A DNA stretch of 64,000 bases, taken from contig QEYB01000014.1 in NCBI GenBank assembly GCA_017562135.1, forward strand, positions 1 through 64,000. The letters run 5' to 3'. The position numbers and the translations under genes were made by a program. The stretch is from Dipylidium caninum. Its lineage: Eukaryota > Platyhelminthes > Cestoda > Cyclophyllidea > Dipylidiidae. The notes below the pieces were generated by a model. The model did not search any database, was not told the DNA's origin, and saw only the letters and a list, made by a program, of their open reading frames with translations. This document shows, piece by piece, positions 36,349 to 47,494 of this stretch (position 1 is its first letter; every line of letters begins with the position of its first letter).

Positions 36349-37359
36349 ATGGGCAATGCACGTTCATCCAGGAGCAAGTCTGAATCTCATAGTCGACGCG
36401 AGGTTGTCACGTCGCTGTGGCAGAAGTGGAAGCGTCTCCGGAGAAGGAGGAAGTCTTATAGCGCCGATCCCGAAAACCTCTTCAATCCCCATGACCGGTT
36501 AAGGACCAAGGTGCTTGACACATCGAATGTAAAAATCACCGAAATTGCACCTTGCGCTGTCGCCACCAAGGAAACTACTGTGCAAACAGTAGAAAACCGT
36601 CGACAAACAAAAGCCTCTCATACCCCCGCAAAAGCCTCTCTCAGCATTTCCAGACTGCAAATTGTGACCATCTGGCCACGTGAAGATTTCGCCACCGAAA
36701 GGTCCGTTAAGGCGGGCAGAAGCACTGAGCGCACAGCCACGCAAATGCCAAATGCGCAGAGCTGTGGAAATAGCAGTAATTGCGCCGGCACACAGTGTAT
36801 GGAATATAAAAATTGTCATGACATATTGGAACAGAACATTATGAGGAGTATGCCAACTGAATCGGAATGCCCTAAAGCGGATGGGGATTACGTCACGATG
36901 ATGAGATCTGGTGGGTCACTAGTAGCGCACACAAGCGCTTGCAGAGCCAGCGTCCCATCGACAGTGATAGCCAAGAAGGCGTTTGAGAGAAGGCGGAGTG
37001 GGGGATTTGCCAGGAGGACAGTTGGCACGGAAATAGAAGTTGACCGGATCACATCACCTCCAAAGGTCCGTCACAACTGGGGATGCAGTGCGCCTAAGCG
37101 TAGACGCATGGAGGGAAGTGTTGGACCAGTTGGAGACGAGGAATATTCCTTCACTGAGGAAGTGCTAAAGGAAAGAACTGAAGTAATATCAGAAGAGGAG
37201 GAGGAGGATTATGACTGGTTGAAATGGCTGAGGCGAGTGACCCACGACGAAAATTTGACACCTGAAGAGAAAGATGGAGAACTTGATAAAATTGTTGCTT
37301 ACCTAGTTGCAAGACGAGAAACGAAGATAAGTATGATAGAGTGGCAGTTGAACAATTAA
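36349..37359 (+). CDS. 336-aa protein of unknown function, possible N-myristoylation site
   Basis: This is the longest open frame in the window, uninterrupted from the ATG at 36349 to a TAA at 37357-37359. The first ATG is used because the upstream in-frame extension begins only with TTG. The start MGNARSSRSK fits the N-myristoylation pattern (Gly2, Ser6). Residues 1-50 are very basic (WKRLRRRRKS). The middle has a cysteine cluster (SCGNSSNCAGTQC, then C near MEYKNC). A PKRRRMEG stretch resembles a nuclear localisation signal. The last 70 residues are acidic and helical (SEEEEEDYDWLKWLRRV, LTPEEKDGELDKIVAYLVAR). No transmembrane segment or enzyme motif is seen. It may be a single-exon gene or a long terminal exon. 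I do not recognise the family; the function is unknown. Confidence 0.65.
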   Translation: MGNARSSRSKSESHSRREVVTSLWQKWKRLRRRRKSYSADPENLFNPHDRLRTKVLDTSNVKITEIAPCAVATKETTVQTVENRRQTKASHTPAKASLSISRLQIVTIWPREDFATERSVKAGRSTERTATQMPNAQSCGNSSNCAGTQCMEYKNCHDILEQNIMRSMPTESECPKADGDYVTMMRSGGSLVAHTSACRASVPSTVIAKKAFERRRSGGFARRTVGTEIEVDRITSPPKVRHNWGCSAPKRRRMEGSVGPVGDEEYSFTEEVLKERTEVISEEEEEDYDWLKWLRRVTHDENLTPEEKDGELDKIVAYLVARRETKISMIEWQLNN

Positions 37360-37754
37360 TTGATTGACTACTTCCCCATCAGTATAGTTAACGTCCGATG
37401 CATGACATTGTTTGTGTACATTATTCTTCCTGATTTCATAAATACGTTCGAAATAGCGAGTGGAGAGCATTTTGGGTGGGAGAAAAGGACAGAGTAAATG
37501 CAAACTTTGTGGATCGTCTGAGGGGTATCAGCGCCCAATGAGTCACGTGACTTCCCTTGAGAATCCCGATTCCCACCAGAACAGAAAGCTCTACCTCCTT
37601 CTCCCTCACTTCTCACCACACTGGCACTTTCTCCTCATGAATTATTTCAATTGCCGCGATGATGTCTGTGTTAACCGACTGAGTCAACAAGAAGTAAGGC
37701 TAAATGGGTGTCAATTTACGGCCTCTTCCCATGTGTAGGAGGATGGATGCACAC

Positions 37755-38125
37755 TGAATAAAGTAGACGGAGAAGGGAGGGGTTGGCGCATCTTGCTAGT
37801 GGGTAATGGGTTGGGATACCTTTTCGTAATGCTGGCTTGCACAATTGGTTTCCTGGCTTTCTTCCGTTCCCCCTCTCGCTCGACCCTTGCAAAGTCCCTC
37901 CTTCGGTCTGGTTCGAATGACTTGGCTTCGCTAGGATTGTGGGGCGGCGGAGAAGTCTTTAGCCTGTCATGCAGTGCCGTGTGACTGGGAGCATGGAAAG
38001 GCAGGGCGGGTCAAGGTAAAGCATGAAGGGAGAGGCAAGACAAGGGAGGCAAGAGGGGTCAGCTTGTGTGCTGTCATTTTCCAGTTTAGGTTTGGGAAGC
38101 ACGACGGGAAACATAGGAGGTCTCA
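37755..38125 (+). repeat. duplicated segment R3, copy without H2B
   Basis: This is the second copy of the segment at 23295-24310. Left-flank block GCATCTTGCTAGTGGGTAAT and right-flank blocks CTTTAGCCTGTCATG, GGCAGGGCGGGTCAAGG, CTTGTGTGCTGTCAT and CGACGGGAAACATA are present. Only about 100 bp lie between the flanks, where the other copy has the H2B pseudogene. Confidence 0.7.
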
Positions 38126-38129
38126 GATA

Positions 38130-40435
38130 ATCAGTCTGTCGTCAGGGGAATTTGGCTTTGCTTATGTTCGCCTTCCTCACTTCTCTCATCTTCAACACCT
38201 AAACGTGGCCGATAGACGATAGGCATTCACCTGAGCTCCCCTTCATGTCTTCATTCTCTGATTGACAGCACCGAGTTGCTCATCTTCTCTTCGAACTCGA
38301 GGATAATCTTCACTCCGTCCTTTCCGTTTGCTCCACTCCATTGACAAACACGTGAGTCCACCACATTCACAGCACGATGTTTGTTTCCCAAACGGGGAGC
38401 TCTAATGCGTCCATTGCCTGAGTCTTCGAGATTGCGGTTCTGCCTCCAAAGGTTAAATGAATGGGCATGCAACGGACAATATTTGGTCAAAATCGTTGCT
38501 TGCGACACAACACTGCTACTTCTTATGCACTATCATCTGGCATCGCTGCTCCTCCGGCTCTCCTACCCCACCCGCGCAATTACCCTGGTTCTTAATGCGC
38601 CGTCCTTGCTGTCAGCCGTATAATACCTGACACTTATGTGGTACGAATTATGAGGTAGCGGTGATGCAAACATTTGTGACAGGTCTGCTGTCAGATGCCA
38701 ATTGACAAAACTAGTGCCATCTCGTTCTGACCACGTACTTTGCACGTCTAACCTAATGATCCAACATGCCTCCCATCGCATTCTCTTATAATCAGCTTCC
38801 ACTTTTGTCACCGTCTTACCCTTTCCAATTATAATTACCTCTGTCATTTCTCATCTCTCTACCTTCACAAAAGCTCCTCTCAAGACCCCCTGGCCCACAT
38901 GGAACTTTACCCACTGCGACTGTCAATGAGCTAGGGGACCCCGAGGACTGCGCACCGGACAGCATGTCGTCTCATCTTCATACCATCATAGTGGCTCGCC
39001 TTCTTCCCACTCTTCGTTTTGATAGCCTATTCCTTTACCACACGCAAAAGAATGCGATAAAAAGCTATTGTACTGCCGTTTTCTTCATTCCTCGTCTTCC
39101 ACCTCCAAGCACGTGTTACTGTGGTGGAGAAGCAGTTGGAAGGGGCAGGCCTGAAAGCTTCCCTCACGCAACATGAGTTAGAAGGCAGCAGAAAAAAGTG
39201 GTGAGCTGGAAGTTGATGAAGATGTGAAGACCAATTTTTCTACGTCCTGTGAAAATCTTGTTCACACAGCGACGCCTACTTTCCTGATCCTCTGCCGATT
39301 TCTGATCCACTTTGCAACGTGCTCCGTGGTCTGCAACAACTGAAACACCTTCCTCTTCACTTCCTAAGAGCCACATTCAGTGACAATGGACGCATTCTGT
39401 GCTAGTGAAGCTGTAAACTTTTGTGGCTCGTGCGACCCGCACTGCGCACTTCCCAGGGGATATTTCAGGCGATGAGCGCGTATTGCGCCGATTGCACATA
39501 ACCCCTGAAGTTGGTCGTGTCAGAAGTTCTTCACTGATTGTCCAACTCCTGCAGCTTTAGACGGCCGACTTGTCTCGAGTTTATGGGCACCTTGAGAGGT
39601 AAACATCCGAAGATTCTCAGCGGCTTTTGTCTCTGCTCCTCTGTCTCATCGGGAGCATTAACTCACTTTGTGCCCAACGACTGCCTTCGCCATATCTTGC
39701 ACTTCCTATCTGTAACACAGACCCATTCATTTCCACATCTCCTCTTTGCTGTCGCTCAGACTCGAGGGGTGCCGATGTGATATGACCAGCATTAGTCGCC
39801 CAAAGTCAATCGACTGTGAACAAGCTACCTTGCGGGCTTTTGGAGGAGTAAAGTCGGGGAGAGTGGAGTGGAAGTGTTGCTGAAAGATGCTCTTATAAGG
39901 GGGGAGAGAAGAGAATGTGGCCGAATCACGTCTTCCACCCTTAATTCAATTCAGCGTATTGGGTCCAATCTGCCAACCCTGTCTCTAATTTGTTACTCGT
40001 TCTCTCCAACCATGCCCATTCAGTGAGTGACAAGCGGAGTTTCATTCGAGATGACTACGAGCGTTAATAGAACTCATCAACTGACATTCAGTCAGAGTTG
40101 ACCAGTGATCTCGTGAGGGACCAGGCTGCCGGAAGCTAACGACTGGTCTCAACTTTAACTTTCTGCATAGTCAAGTGCAGCTCCTCTGTACAGCCTGAGT
40201 AGCAGTCAACAGAAGCTGACCGACGTTTGGGCCTACTTAAGGCTTCATCACACGACTTCCGTCGGTTAAATCAAGTGGGCGCTTAAAGTGACGCTTGTCA
40301 ATTCGTGGATATGCCAGCTGAATGGGAGTCGCTGTCTGTGCAGTCTCTACTCCACTGGTACTGCCTCGACGCACCAGTGGCCATTTTCCTCTGCATTCGA
40401 TATGTCTGAAAGCATGGCTTCATTGAGTACCACAA
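38130..40435. other. no recognisable gene
   Basis: Only short motif-free frames (for example 94 aa on minus at 38563-38847). Nothing else is supported. Confidence 0.45.
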
Positions 40436-40439
40436 CCGC

Positions 40440-40972
40440 TGGTGTAAGATGGTCAGTGATGAGTGTTCGGTGATGAAGCCTTCCTCCTCTGACGAAGAGA
40501 AGGTCCAATCTTAGTCTACCAGGTGCATAGATCACGGAAGGTGCAACCCTCGTCCCTTCACTTCAACCTTCTACACGGTATCGCATCAGCATCGCCCCTA
40601 CGTCGTCTGGAATTCACTTTGACGGAAGCAGCTGAGGTCGTCTCTCTCATTGTCACACCACACTAGTAAAACAGTGACGTTGCAGTCCATTTTCTCTGCA
40701 GAGCCTCGTTACCGTGCAGGTTTGCTTCACGAGACTCGGACAGCCCACTTGGGGTGGAGAGTGAGTGCAACCAATGGTCGCTCTACCTCCTTTGGGTCGG
40801 ACGTGAAATAGCGGAGGTGTGGCGTATGTTTGACACCAACTCCTGGCCTCCGACTGCCTCTCTGCAACTCCTCAATCCGATATCGGCGACTGCGACGAGG
40901 GAAGGTATCTTGAAAGCTGATGTGAAAGCTGTAGAAGGAAGTCTTCTTGGAGAAGAAATGTTGGAGTAAAGA
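40440..40972 (+). repeat. duplicated gene fragment R4, copy 2
   Basis: Homologous to 27551-27760, but the two blocks are separated by about 300 bp here and about 30 bp there. The second block lies in a 71-aa open frame (40754-40969) reading EIAEVWRMFDTNSWPPTASL with an acidic C-terminus, and is free of the stop found in the other copy. The gene family is unrecognised, and the frame may be an exon or a remnant. Confidence 0.5.
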
Positions 40973-40979
40973 CGAATCT

Positions 40980-43900
40980 CGAGTCGGCGAAGGAAACATG
41001 GGGCGAGGAAGAAGAGAAGAGTGAGTAGACGAAGAACAGCCAATTGCCCCCAATGCGGCGTGTGCCGTTGCACTTCAGGAATGCTACTATTCACCCACCG
41101 ACAGGCTACAGCTTCCAAACTCATGAGACACATGCTCGCACAGCCCTCCCTCACTGCGGCAACTGCCAATCTTTCTCCCCCAAAACTGATGATTACAACT
41201 CGGTACGACTTCGTCGAGTTGGTCGACACTCATCCTACTTGACGCCTTTTGCACACACCAACGCTTTCTTCACGCCTAAGTCTCCTTTAACTCCAACTCG
41301 CCTGCCTCATTTCTGCGTTGACGAACTTCTCCAGTGCCTTCCGAGCTTATCAGATCTTTTGTATCATCATGGGGCGGAAGATGTCTGGCCAGAAGTGATC
41401 GTTTGTCAGAGCTGACAAACGTGTGACAGTTAGTTGAAACAATGAATGTCGTCTCTGCGATTTAACAAAGATTTTATTTATGGACTACGATGTCTCAGAG
41501 CGACATATGGAAAGAGGGACGAGGTGAAGGAGGATGAAGGGGTGCAATGGAAAATCCTTCACATCCCCTAAAAAATCCTCTGCACAGTGCACCTGATCCA
41601 TCTCCGGATACGACGCCGTCTAGCCGAATTCAACACGTCGCGTCGGTGTCATGACGCCCATTTCTCTGGTCCACCGGCGAGTTCTGCCGAAACACTTTTC
41701 TCTCCATTTCCTCCACTGCTCCGTCATCTGCGCCTCTGCCTCCCTCACATGCGGGCCTCACTGAGCCGGTGAAACCGCAAAAATTGTGCTGATCAATCTG
41801 CTCTTCGAAACCTTCGACTTGCTTACTCATGGCCGTACGGTTCCACATAGGCAACTGCTACAGGCAACGAAGGGAAGTTAGGCCTGAAATTCTCAGATTT
41901 TTGAGTTTAACGTACAACCCTCTAGGTCAGGAGTAAGAAAAGTCACATCTCTCATTCAATCATCTTGCCCCATCGTGAACTTATTTGTGGTGGCTTGTTG
42001 GGCGCAGTGAGCAGCCTTCTCGGCCTCTTCACGTCTTCCACTCACGCTTCCACTCTGCAATGCAGCCAAAGTGGTGACGAATGTCATTAATGCGAGGGAA
42101 GCGAGAGGAGTGGAGCTGTCAACAGAAGTGAAGGAAAGACCTTCACCTTGCGGACACACTGGAGTGAAGAATGACTGACTCATGCTTGTCACATGACTAA
42201 CTGTTGAGTCTATGCGTGCAACTGTCATCCCATCAGGCGAGCCATGGATCACGAGGAGTTCTGATTTGCTTCGAGGCTACCGTAAAGGTGAGCTCATGCC
42301 TCACGCACTTCCATGCGTGATATTATACACGTCAAATAATCAGTGGTGTCGTCGAGTGTCCCACACACCTCCAAGTAGGTGCTGAACAATCGTCCATTAC
42401 ACCCGTCACCACTTCTTAACGTATGCTTCGTCCAACTGTCCCATGGCGTCGCATGTGAATAATAGGTGTGAGATATCTCGATGAGAGGGAGTCGACTGCT
42501 AGACGGCGCCCCTCGAAGGCGACCTCAGAATGCCAACCAAAGTCATTTAATCGCGACTCGTCTTGTTTCACCTAGATTCCCTGAAATATACACTACACTG
42601 CGTTTATCCACAACTCTAAATCTGGTTCTGTCACACAATTTGTTTGATGTACCTCTAGTCCATAAACAATTTGAGGAATGCGCGTGTTCTTGGACAACGT
42701 GTTTCCGTCTCATTCGCAAAAAGAATTATGCCACCGGTACTTGCGGCTACCGGGGTGAGTTGAGGTTAGCCAGCAACCAACTATTTTGTCTTAACTATCA
42801 GCCCAGTTCTACACAACCACCTACAGGATGTCAATTGCCATGGTGATATTGCATGTGCTCACTCACCACACCTGAGATGCTATATCATACTTACTTCTTA
42901 TTATTTCCCAAAATGTGATTACAAGGAAGGGCATGTGCTATGAAACCATGTCAAAGAAAAAGGAATTTAAAAGAGGGCAAAAAGAAGGCAGGCCTGATAG
43001 CAAAGTGGAAACACTCATTGCATCAAATAAGCTGCTTAAAATCCTCTGGAAATGAAACTTACAACTTACTTACTTACTTTAGTCCGAGTGTCCTCAGAGC
43101 CTTTAGTCGGCGGTCTCTTCGGTCCGGTAGGAAATGGCTAAGTGCTGAACAAAGACTTATTCTCATAAGAAGTACTATTCTCACAATAATCCCCACGTTT
43201 CCTACTCGCAATTCTTTTGGAATTAGTCATGCCAATCTTCACTGCCCAACACAGAAGTCGTGTGAGACTTAAGTATTAAGTATTAGTGCAAACACATTCG
43301 TCCGGAAGAATAAACAAAGGAGGCTCGAGTGGCTTTTTACCACTCTTATCACTCTCATCAGTGGACTGCGCCTCTTGCTGGTGTACTTGTGAGTGAAGTC
43401 TGTCCAACCGAGAGTCCTGATGCAAGCAGCAGTCTCAAAGGCTAAACTGATGGATTGCTGCCATGTACTGTGATAGGTATTTGGGTGGGGCCACAGCAGC
43501 TCTGTTTTCAGTACCTCTCCGCCCACGCGAAGATCTGTCGCATGTTCCGACACGGAGTCCGGCATAATGACATCATCTTAGTCCACACGTGAAGGCTATG
43601 AGCTCCGCAAGCTTTTATTTTCTTTACGTAATGAAATTAGTCTACTACCCCGGGAGCTCTAGTCTACCAGTCGAGTCTTTTCGAAACCACGGGAGAGTTG
43701 GTGGAGGAAAGGAGTAGGGAATGAAGTGTAGGTAGCAGTTGATAGATGGCGATGTGTTGGACGACGATTACGTCCGTGTCTCCCCAAAGTGTACCGTCGT
43801 CCGAGCAATTTTGCGTCGGTAATTAAGGATGTCGTCATTCCCTTACATCCTCTGTCAAACGACGCGTGAAAGGAATCCGTAACTGCATGCGCTCGTTACC

Positions 43901-46000
43901 AAAATAATATTAAGCCACGCGCACTTAGCCACTTCCTATCTTAATTTACATTGAAGTGAGATTAGGTGGAAGAGGAAATCCGAAAGCCGTATAGAAAAAG
44001 ACTACATAGAAAATTTAAAGGGAACAAGTGACAGTAGTGGAGAAGCAAAACATTAGCGACGGGTTTGACAGACGTGGCTGAATCTCGCATTACATGACGA
44101 GAAAGCAGAGAGGAGGACGCCCTCATTTCTCTCGAAGCATATGTCGTGTGTGATCAAAGCCTCGTCCGCCCGACCGCAGTTGAATGCCAACAACTTCTCT
44201 CTCAGTCGAGGCCTTTTGACGCCACTTAAATGTGGCATCAACCTCACTCGACGTTTTAACCTTCTCGTCATCTCGTATCTCGGAAGATCTCCGTTTCCTT
44301 ATGCTCTCTGTTTCTGTCTGACTCAAATGTTGCGCGCAGTAGATCCACTTACCCACGTTCTGCTCGGTCAGATGAAACGGTTCAAATGCGATACAGACCA
44401 ACACTAGTTCGCTCGGTTACTCCTCGGGGCGGTGGTTGTCTTTTTTTGGGGAGATTCAGACAGTGGAGGGTTTCATTAATGAAGAGCAGTGAAGATAGAA
44501 GCTGGTCATGTAGGAAGTAGCAATGAAAGTACTTTTCACATTGCCCGGTCAGTCGCCCAGTATAGCATTCTCAACCGAATTTTATAGTCTCTTGTTGAGT
44601 CCACTTCACCGCAGCTCGTCTAAGAAATACTTTTTACATACAGTGAGCTCAAATGAGTGCAATTTGTTCACTTACCGATCCCTGCTCTAAAGTCCAGACC
44701 GACTTTCGCACGACGACCACCCATCCGCTTGGGGTTGGTTTGCCTTGCCCTGCGCCCCTTTATCGCCTGCCAAAACCCTTTGCGGTCCCTCCACCGCACT
44801 AAGCCGACTCGCGTGGTGTTCTCTTCGCAATTGACCTAGGTCTATTATTTCTGTGCAATGGAAGGATTATGGCAGGCTTGATAAACCCCAGTCTATCAAC
44901 CATAAGATTCCCCGCATAGATGGGTTACCTCTCGTTCGTCCAATATCACCATGACGATTGCTATCTTGTAGGTGGCTATGTAGAACCGGGCGGACAGTTG
45001 GTTACTGGCTAACCTTAACTCAACGCGATCGCCGCAAGTGATGGAGGCATAATTCCTAAATTGGCCATGTCTGTTACGAATGAGGCGGAAACATGTTGTC
45101 TAAGAACACGCGCATTCCCCAAATGGTTTATAGACTAGAGGTGCATCAAACAAATCATGTGGGACAGAACGAAATCCAGAGTTGTGGACAAACACAATGT
45201 AGTGCATATTTCAGGGAATCTAGGTGAAACATGACGAGTCGAGATTAGATGACTTTGGTTGGCATTCTGAGGGCGCCTTCGAGCGGCAACGTCTAGCAGT
45301 CGATTTCCTCTCATCGAGATATTTCATACCCAGCGTCATCTGAAACTGACGAAACGTCGACTCGACACGCCCAGCAGGGATGCGAACCTGAGATGCATGC
45401 GATTGAGGCATCCCTGATGCCGCGGCACTACTAGCGCTGCGCCATTGATATGGCTTCTGGCTGACATCTCCTCCTCCTCTCCTCAATTTGTCTTGCCGTA
45501 ATCGCCGATCATCGCATTGTCTGTTTCTTCCGTCAACTTTGTCCACATTGTCTCATGCTCTACGCGGAGTGGGAACCACGAACTCCTCCTCAACATAATA
45601 AGAGCGCAACATACAGATATAATCTTATTGCGCCGTACCTTCTCGGAAGTGTCGCACTGGTCTTCACACGGCGGAGGAGCGAGGCCATCCGCCAACATCA
45701 CTGAAAGGCAACGAAGCTCGATGAAGTTCTTGATGCCTGTTTGTTAAGAACTCGTTCCAACTCCTTTACTCTTGCTCATAAGTTTGTGCCCTTCCATCGG
45801 AGACTTCTGACTTAGATAATGGAGGACATGGCTGATTGGCGTCCACAGTGGTGTTAATTATTCAAAAAAAGTTGTACAATATGTTCTAACCATATTTACC
45901 CTTTCCAGCCTGAAAAAAAAGACGCAGAGTTGGAAAGTGATTACCGAATTGGTGGTCGTGATTCGTTTATCTGTAGCAGCGGAGATTTAAAACATGTCTA
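40980..46000. other. no certain gene; a few exon-like frames
   Basis: At 41956-42252 (-) a frame ends with a hydrophobic segment (LASLALMTFVTTLAALQSG) and a polar tail, like the last exon of a membrane protein, but nothing confirms it. At 41630-41854 (-) and 42481-42846 (+) there are further motif-free frames. Around 45355-45440 (-) there is a degenerate tRNA-like pair of Pol III boxes (see rejected). No other feature is supported. Confidence 0.3.
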
Positions 46001-46004
46001 ACTT

Positions 46005-46310
46005 TCAGACGACAGGTGATGTGTAGGTTGCCTCCATAGTTACGCACTCAAGGATATTATGTACGCACCCAATGTATTTAAATGTGTGAAGCTTAACAGA
46101 TCCATTTTTCTTGAAAACTACTGATTGGTTGAATAATGGAGTTTTATAAAATGACTCGAATGTTGACAGCCCATCACTAGCATTTCCGGTTGGTATAATT
46201 AATTTCATCGCGATACCCAACGACGGTGAGCCTACGCCGCCTCCTAACAGACGGATTGGCGAGTCATGGACGTGGTAATACGCATAACCCGCTACTGCGC
46301 GTGGACTCAC
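46005..46310 (-). CDS. exon-like open frame with N-glycosylation sequons
   Basis: A 101-aa minus frame with fairly protein-like composition. It has three N-glycosylation sequons within about 35 residues (NAS, NQS, NGS) and two cysteines near the C-terminus (CVHNILEC), and ends at a TGA. It lies 1.3 kb from the nearest copy of the glycoprotein family but has no clear similarity to any of its exons. The true start and splice sites are unknown, and it may not be a gene. Confidence 0.25.
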   Translation of the reverse strand: MSPRAVAGYAYYHVHDSPIRLLGGGVGSPSLGIAMKLIIPTGNASDGLSTFESFYKTPLFNQSVVFKKNGSVKLHTFKYIGCVHNILECVTMEATYTSPVV

Positions 46311-46314
46311 AGAT

Positions 46315-47290
46315 TTTTCTCAAGTGCGGTAAGCCTCACAACGCTATGCATTCATTTTTCGCTTTTACTGATGCGGAACCAGAAGTGAGGGGGTGTTGTA
46401 TTTATAGACGTGCTTTCATTTGAATGTGTAGAATTCCGTGAGTGTAACTCATGGAATTTGGGAGCAACATAGCCAACCTGGTGGTGTCTTACTAATCTGT
46501 TTTGCGAGCGCACAAAATCCAAACCCCGCCTTTGCAACCTCGTGCATTAACGTCTGGGGCGTTTATAAGATACGTGTCTACTCTAAAGTGAGGTGGCATG
46601 TCCTACGGTTTTTCCAGGAATGTGACACCAAAGACAGAAGCCATACTTGATGGGATCTATCGCTAAAAGAATGTTTTTTCTCCTCTTAATTTTCACCCCT
46701 CAGTGTATGTCTGAGACGTAAAATGTTGTCCCGTCTTGTATGTGCAAACCGATTGCATTTCCGGAGTAGGCGCCTTAATTTTCTTCTGTGTTTTATAGCA
46801 CGTCCTTCCTTTTAACACCGTATCTCATGATGAAATAGATGAAATTCAGGCTAGGTAGGCTCTGCCTCCTCCACTGCCCACTGTGAATGGTCTTTTGTTC
46901 GTGTTCATCCTCCATTGACCCATTGCGCTCATTTAGCGAACAGTTTAACCGCGCCGCATCCAATGTAACGGGAGTAAGATGGGCAGGAGTGATGTCGGAC
47001 AATTTGATTGGTATGTGGGTAACGGGTTTTGGTAGTGTCAGAGAATTATTCTTTTCGATTCTGTCTACAGTTTCCTTTTAGAACTAATCAGACTTCGTGA
47101 AGTTTGCTCACTCATGAATAGATTCGGATTACATGTCTTCCTGTAAGGTGAAGTGGTTGTGTCCAACTAAATTGTTCTCACATTTTCTTCCGCGACGATT
47201 AAAACCTGTTTTATAAGAGATCGAGGTAGACAGGACAGTGGTGGCTCGGCAGTCAGCCCAGAGACAAAATTAGTAAACCTCGACTCGTTT
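46315..47290. other. no recognisable gene
   Basis: Short frames on both strands (70 aa at 46438-46650, 64 aa at 46887-47081) without motifs. Confidence 0.4.
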
Positions 47291-47298
47291 AAAGTTTG

Positions 47299-47490
47299 CA
47301 GAGTTGCATGTGGTACAGTTGTAATTTACGAGAACTGGAATTTTGTGCGACGCTATGTAAATGCCACCTAAAAACCTGCTAGTCTGTTCTCCATGTAGGA
47401 AAAAATGGAGAAGAAAACTTTGTGAACTACACAATAGAAGTGAGGAGGACAAGATCTGTTGATTACCTTTCTTTCCTACTTCGTCACCTA
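47299..47490 (+). pseudogene. glycoprotein family fragment E (exon 6-7 remnants)
   Basis: After a GTAG acceptor at 47395-47398, the frame reads NGEENFVNYTIEVRRTRSVD then YLSF. This closely matches exon 7 of the intact gene at 60.7-60.9 kb (NSTDDIFVNVTIEVRRKHPV then DYVGCLYG). The match is lost where LGCLYG should follow. About 70 bp upstream, VACGTVVIYENW faintly resembles exon 6 (IVVGTEASVVYRTW). No other exons were found nearby, so this is a truncated relic of the family. Confidence 0.65.
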
Positions 47491-47494
47491 AGGC

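Noticed and set aside
45355..45440. Minus-strand tRNA-like sequence (TGGCGCAGCGCTAGTAG and GGTTCGCATCC)
   Set aside because: The A and B boxes are at a plausible distance, but the T stem does not pair and no acceptor stem forms. At most a degenerate tRNA-derived repeat.
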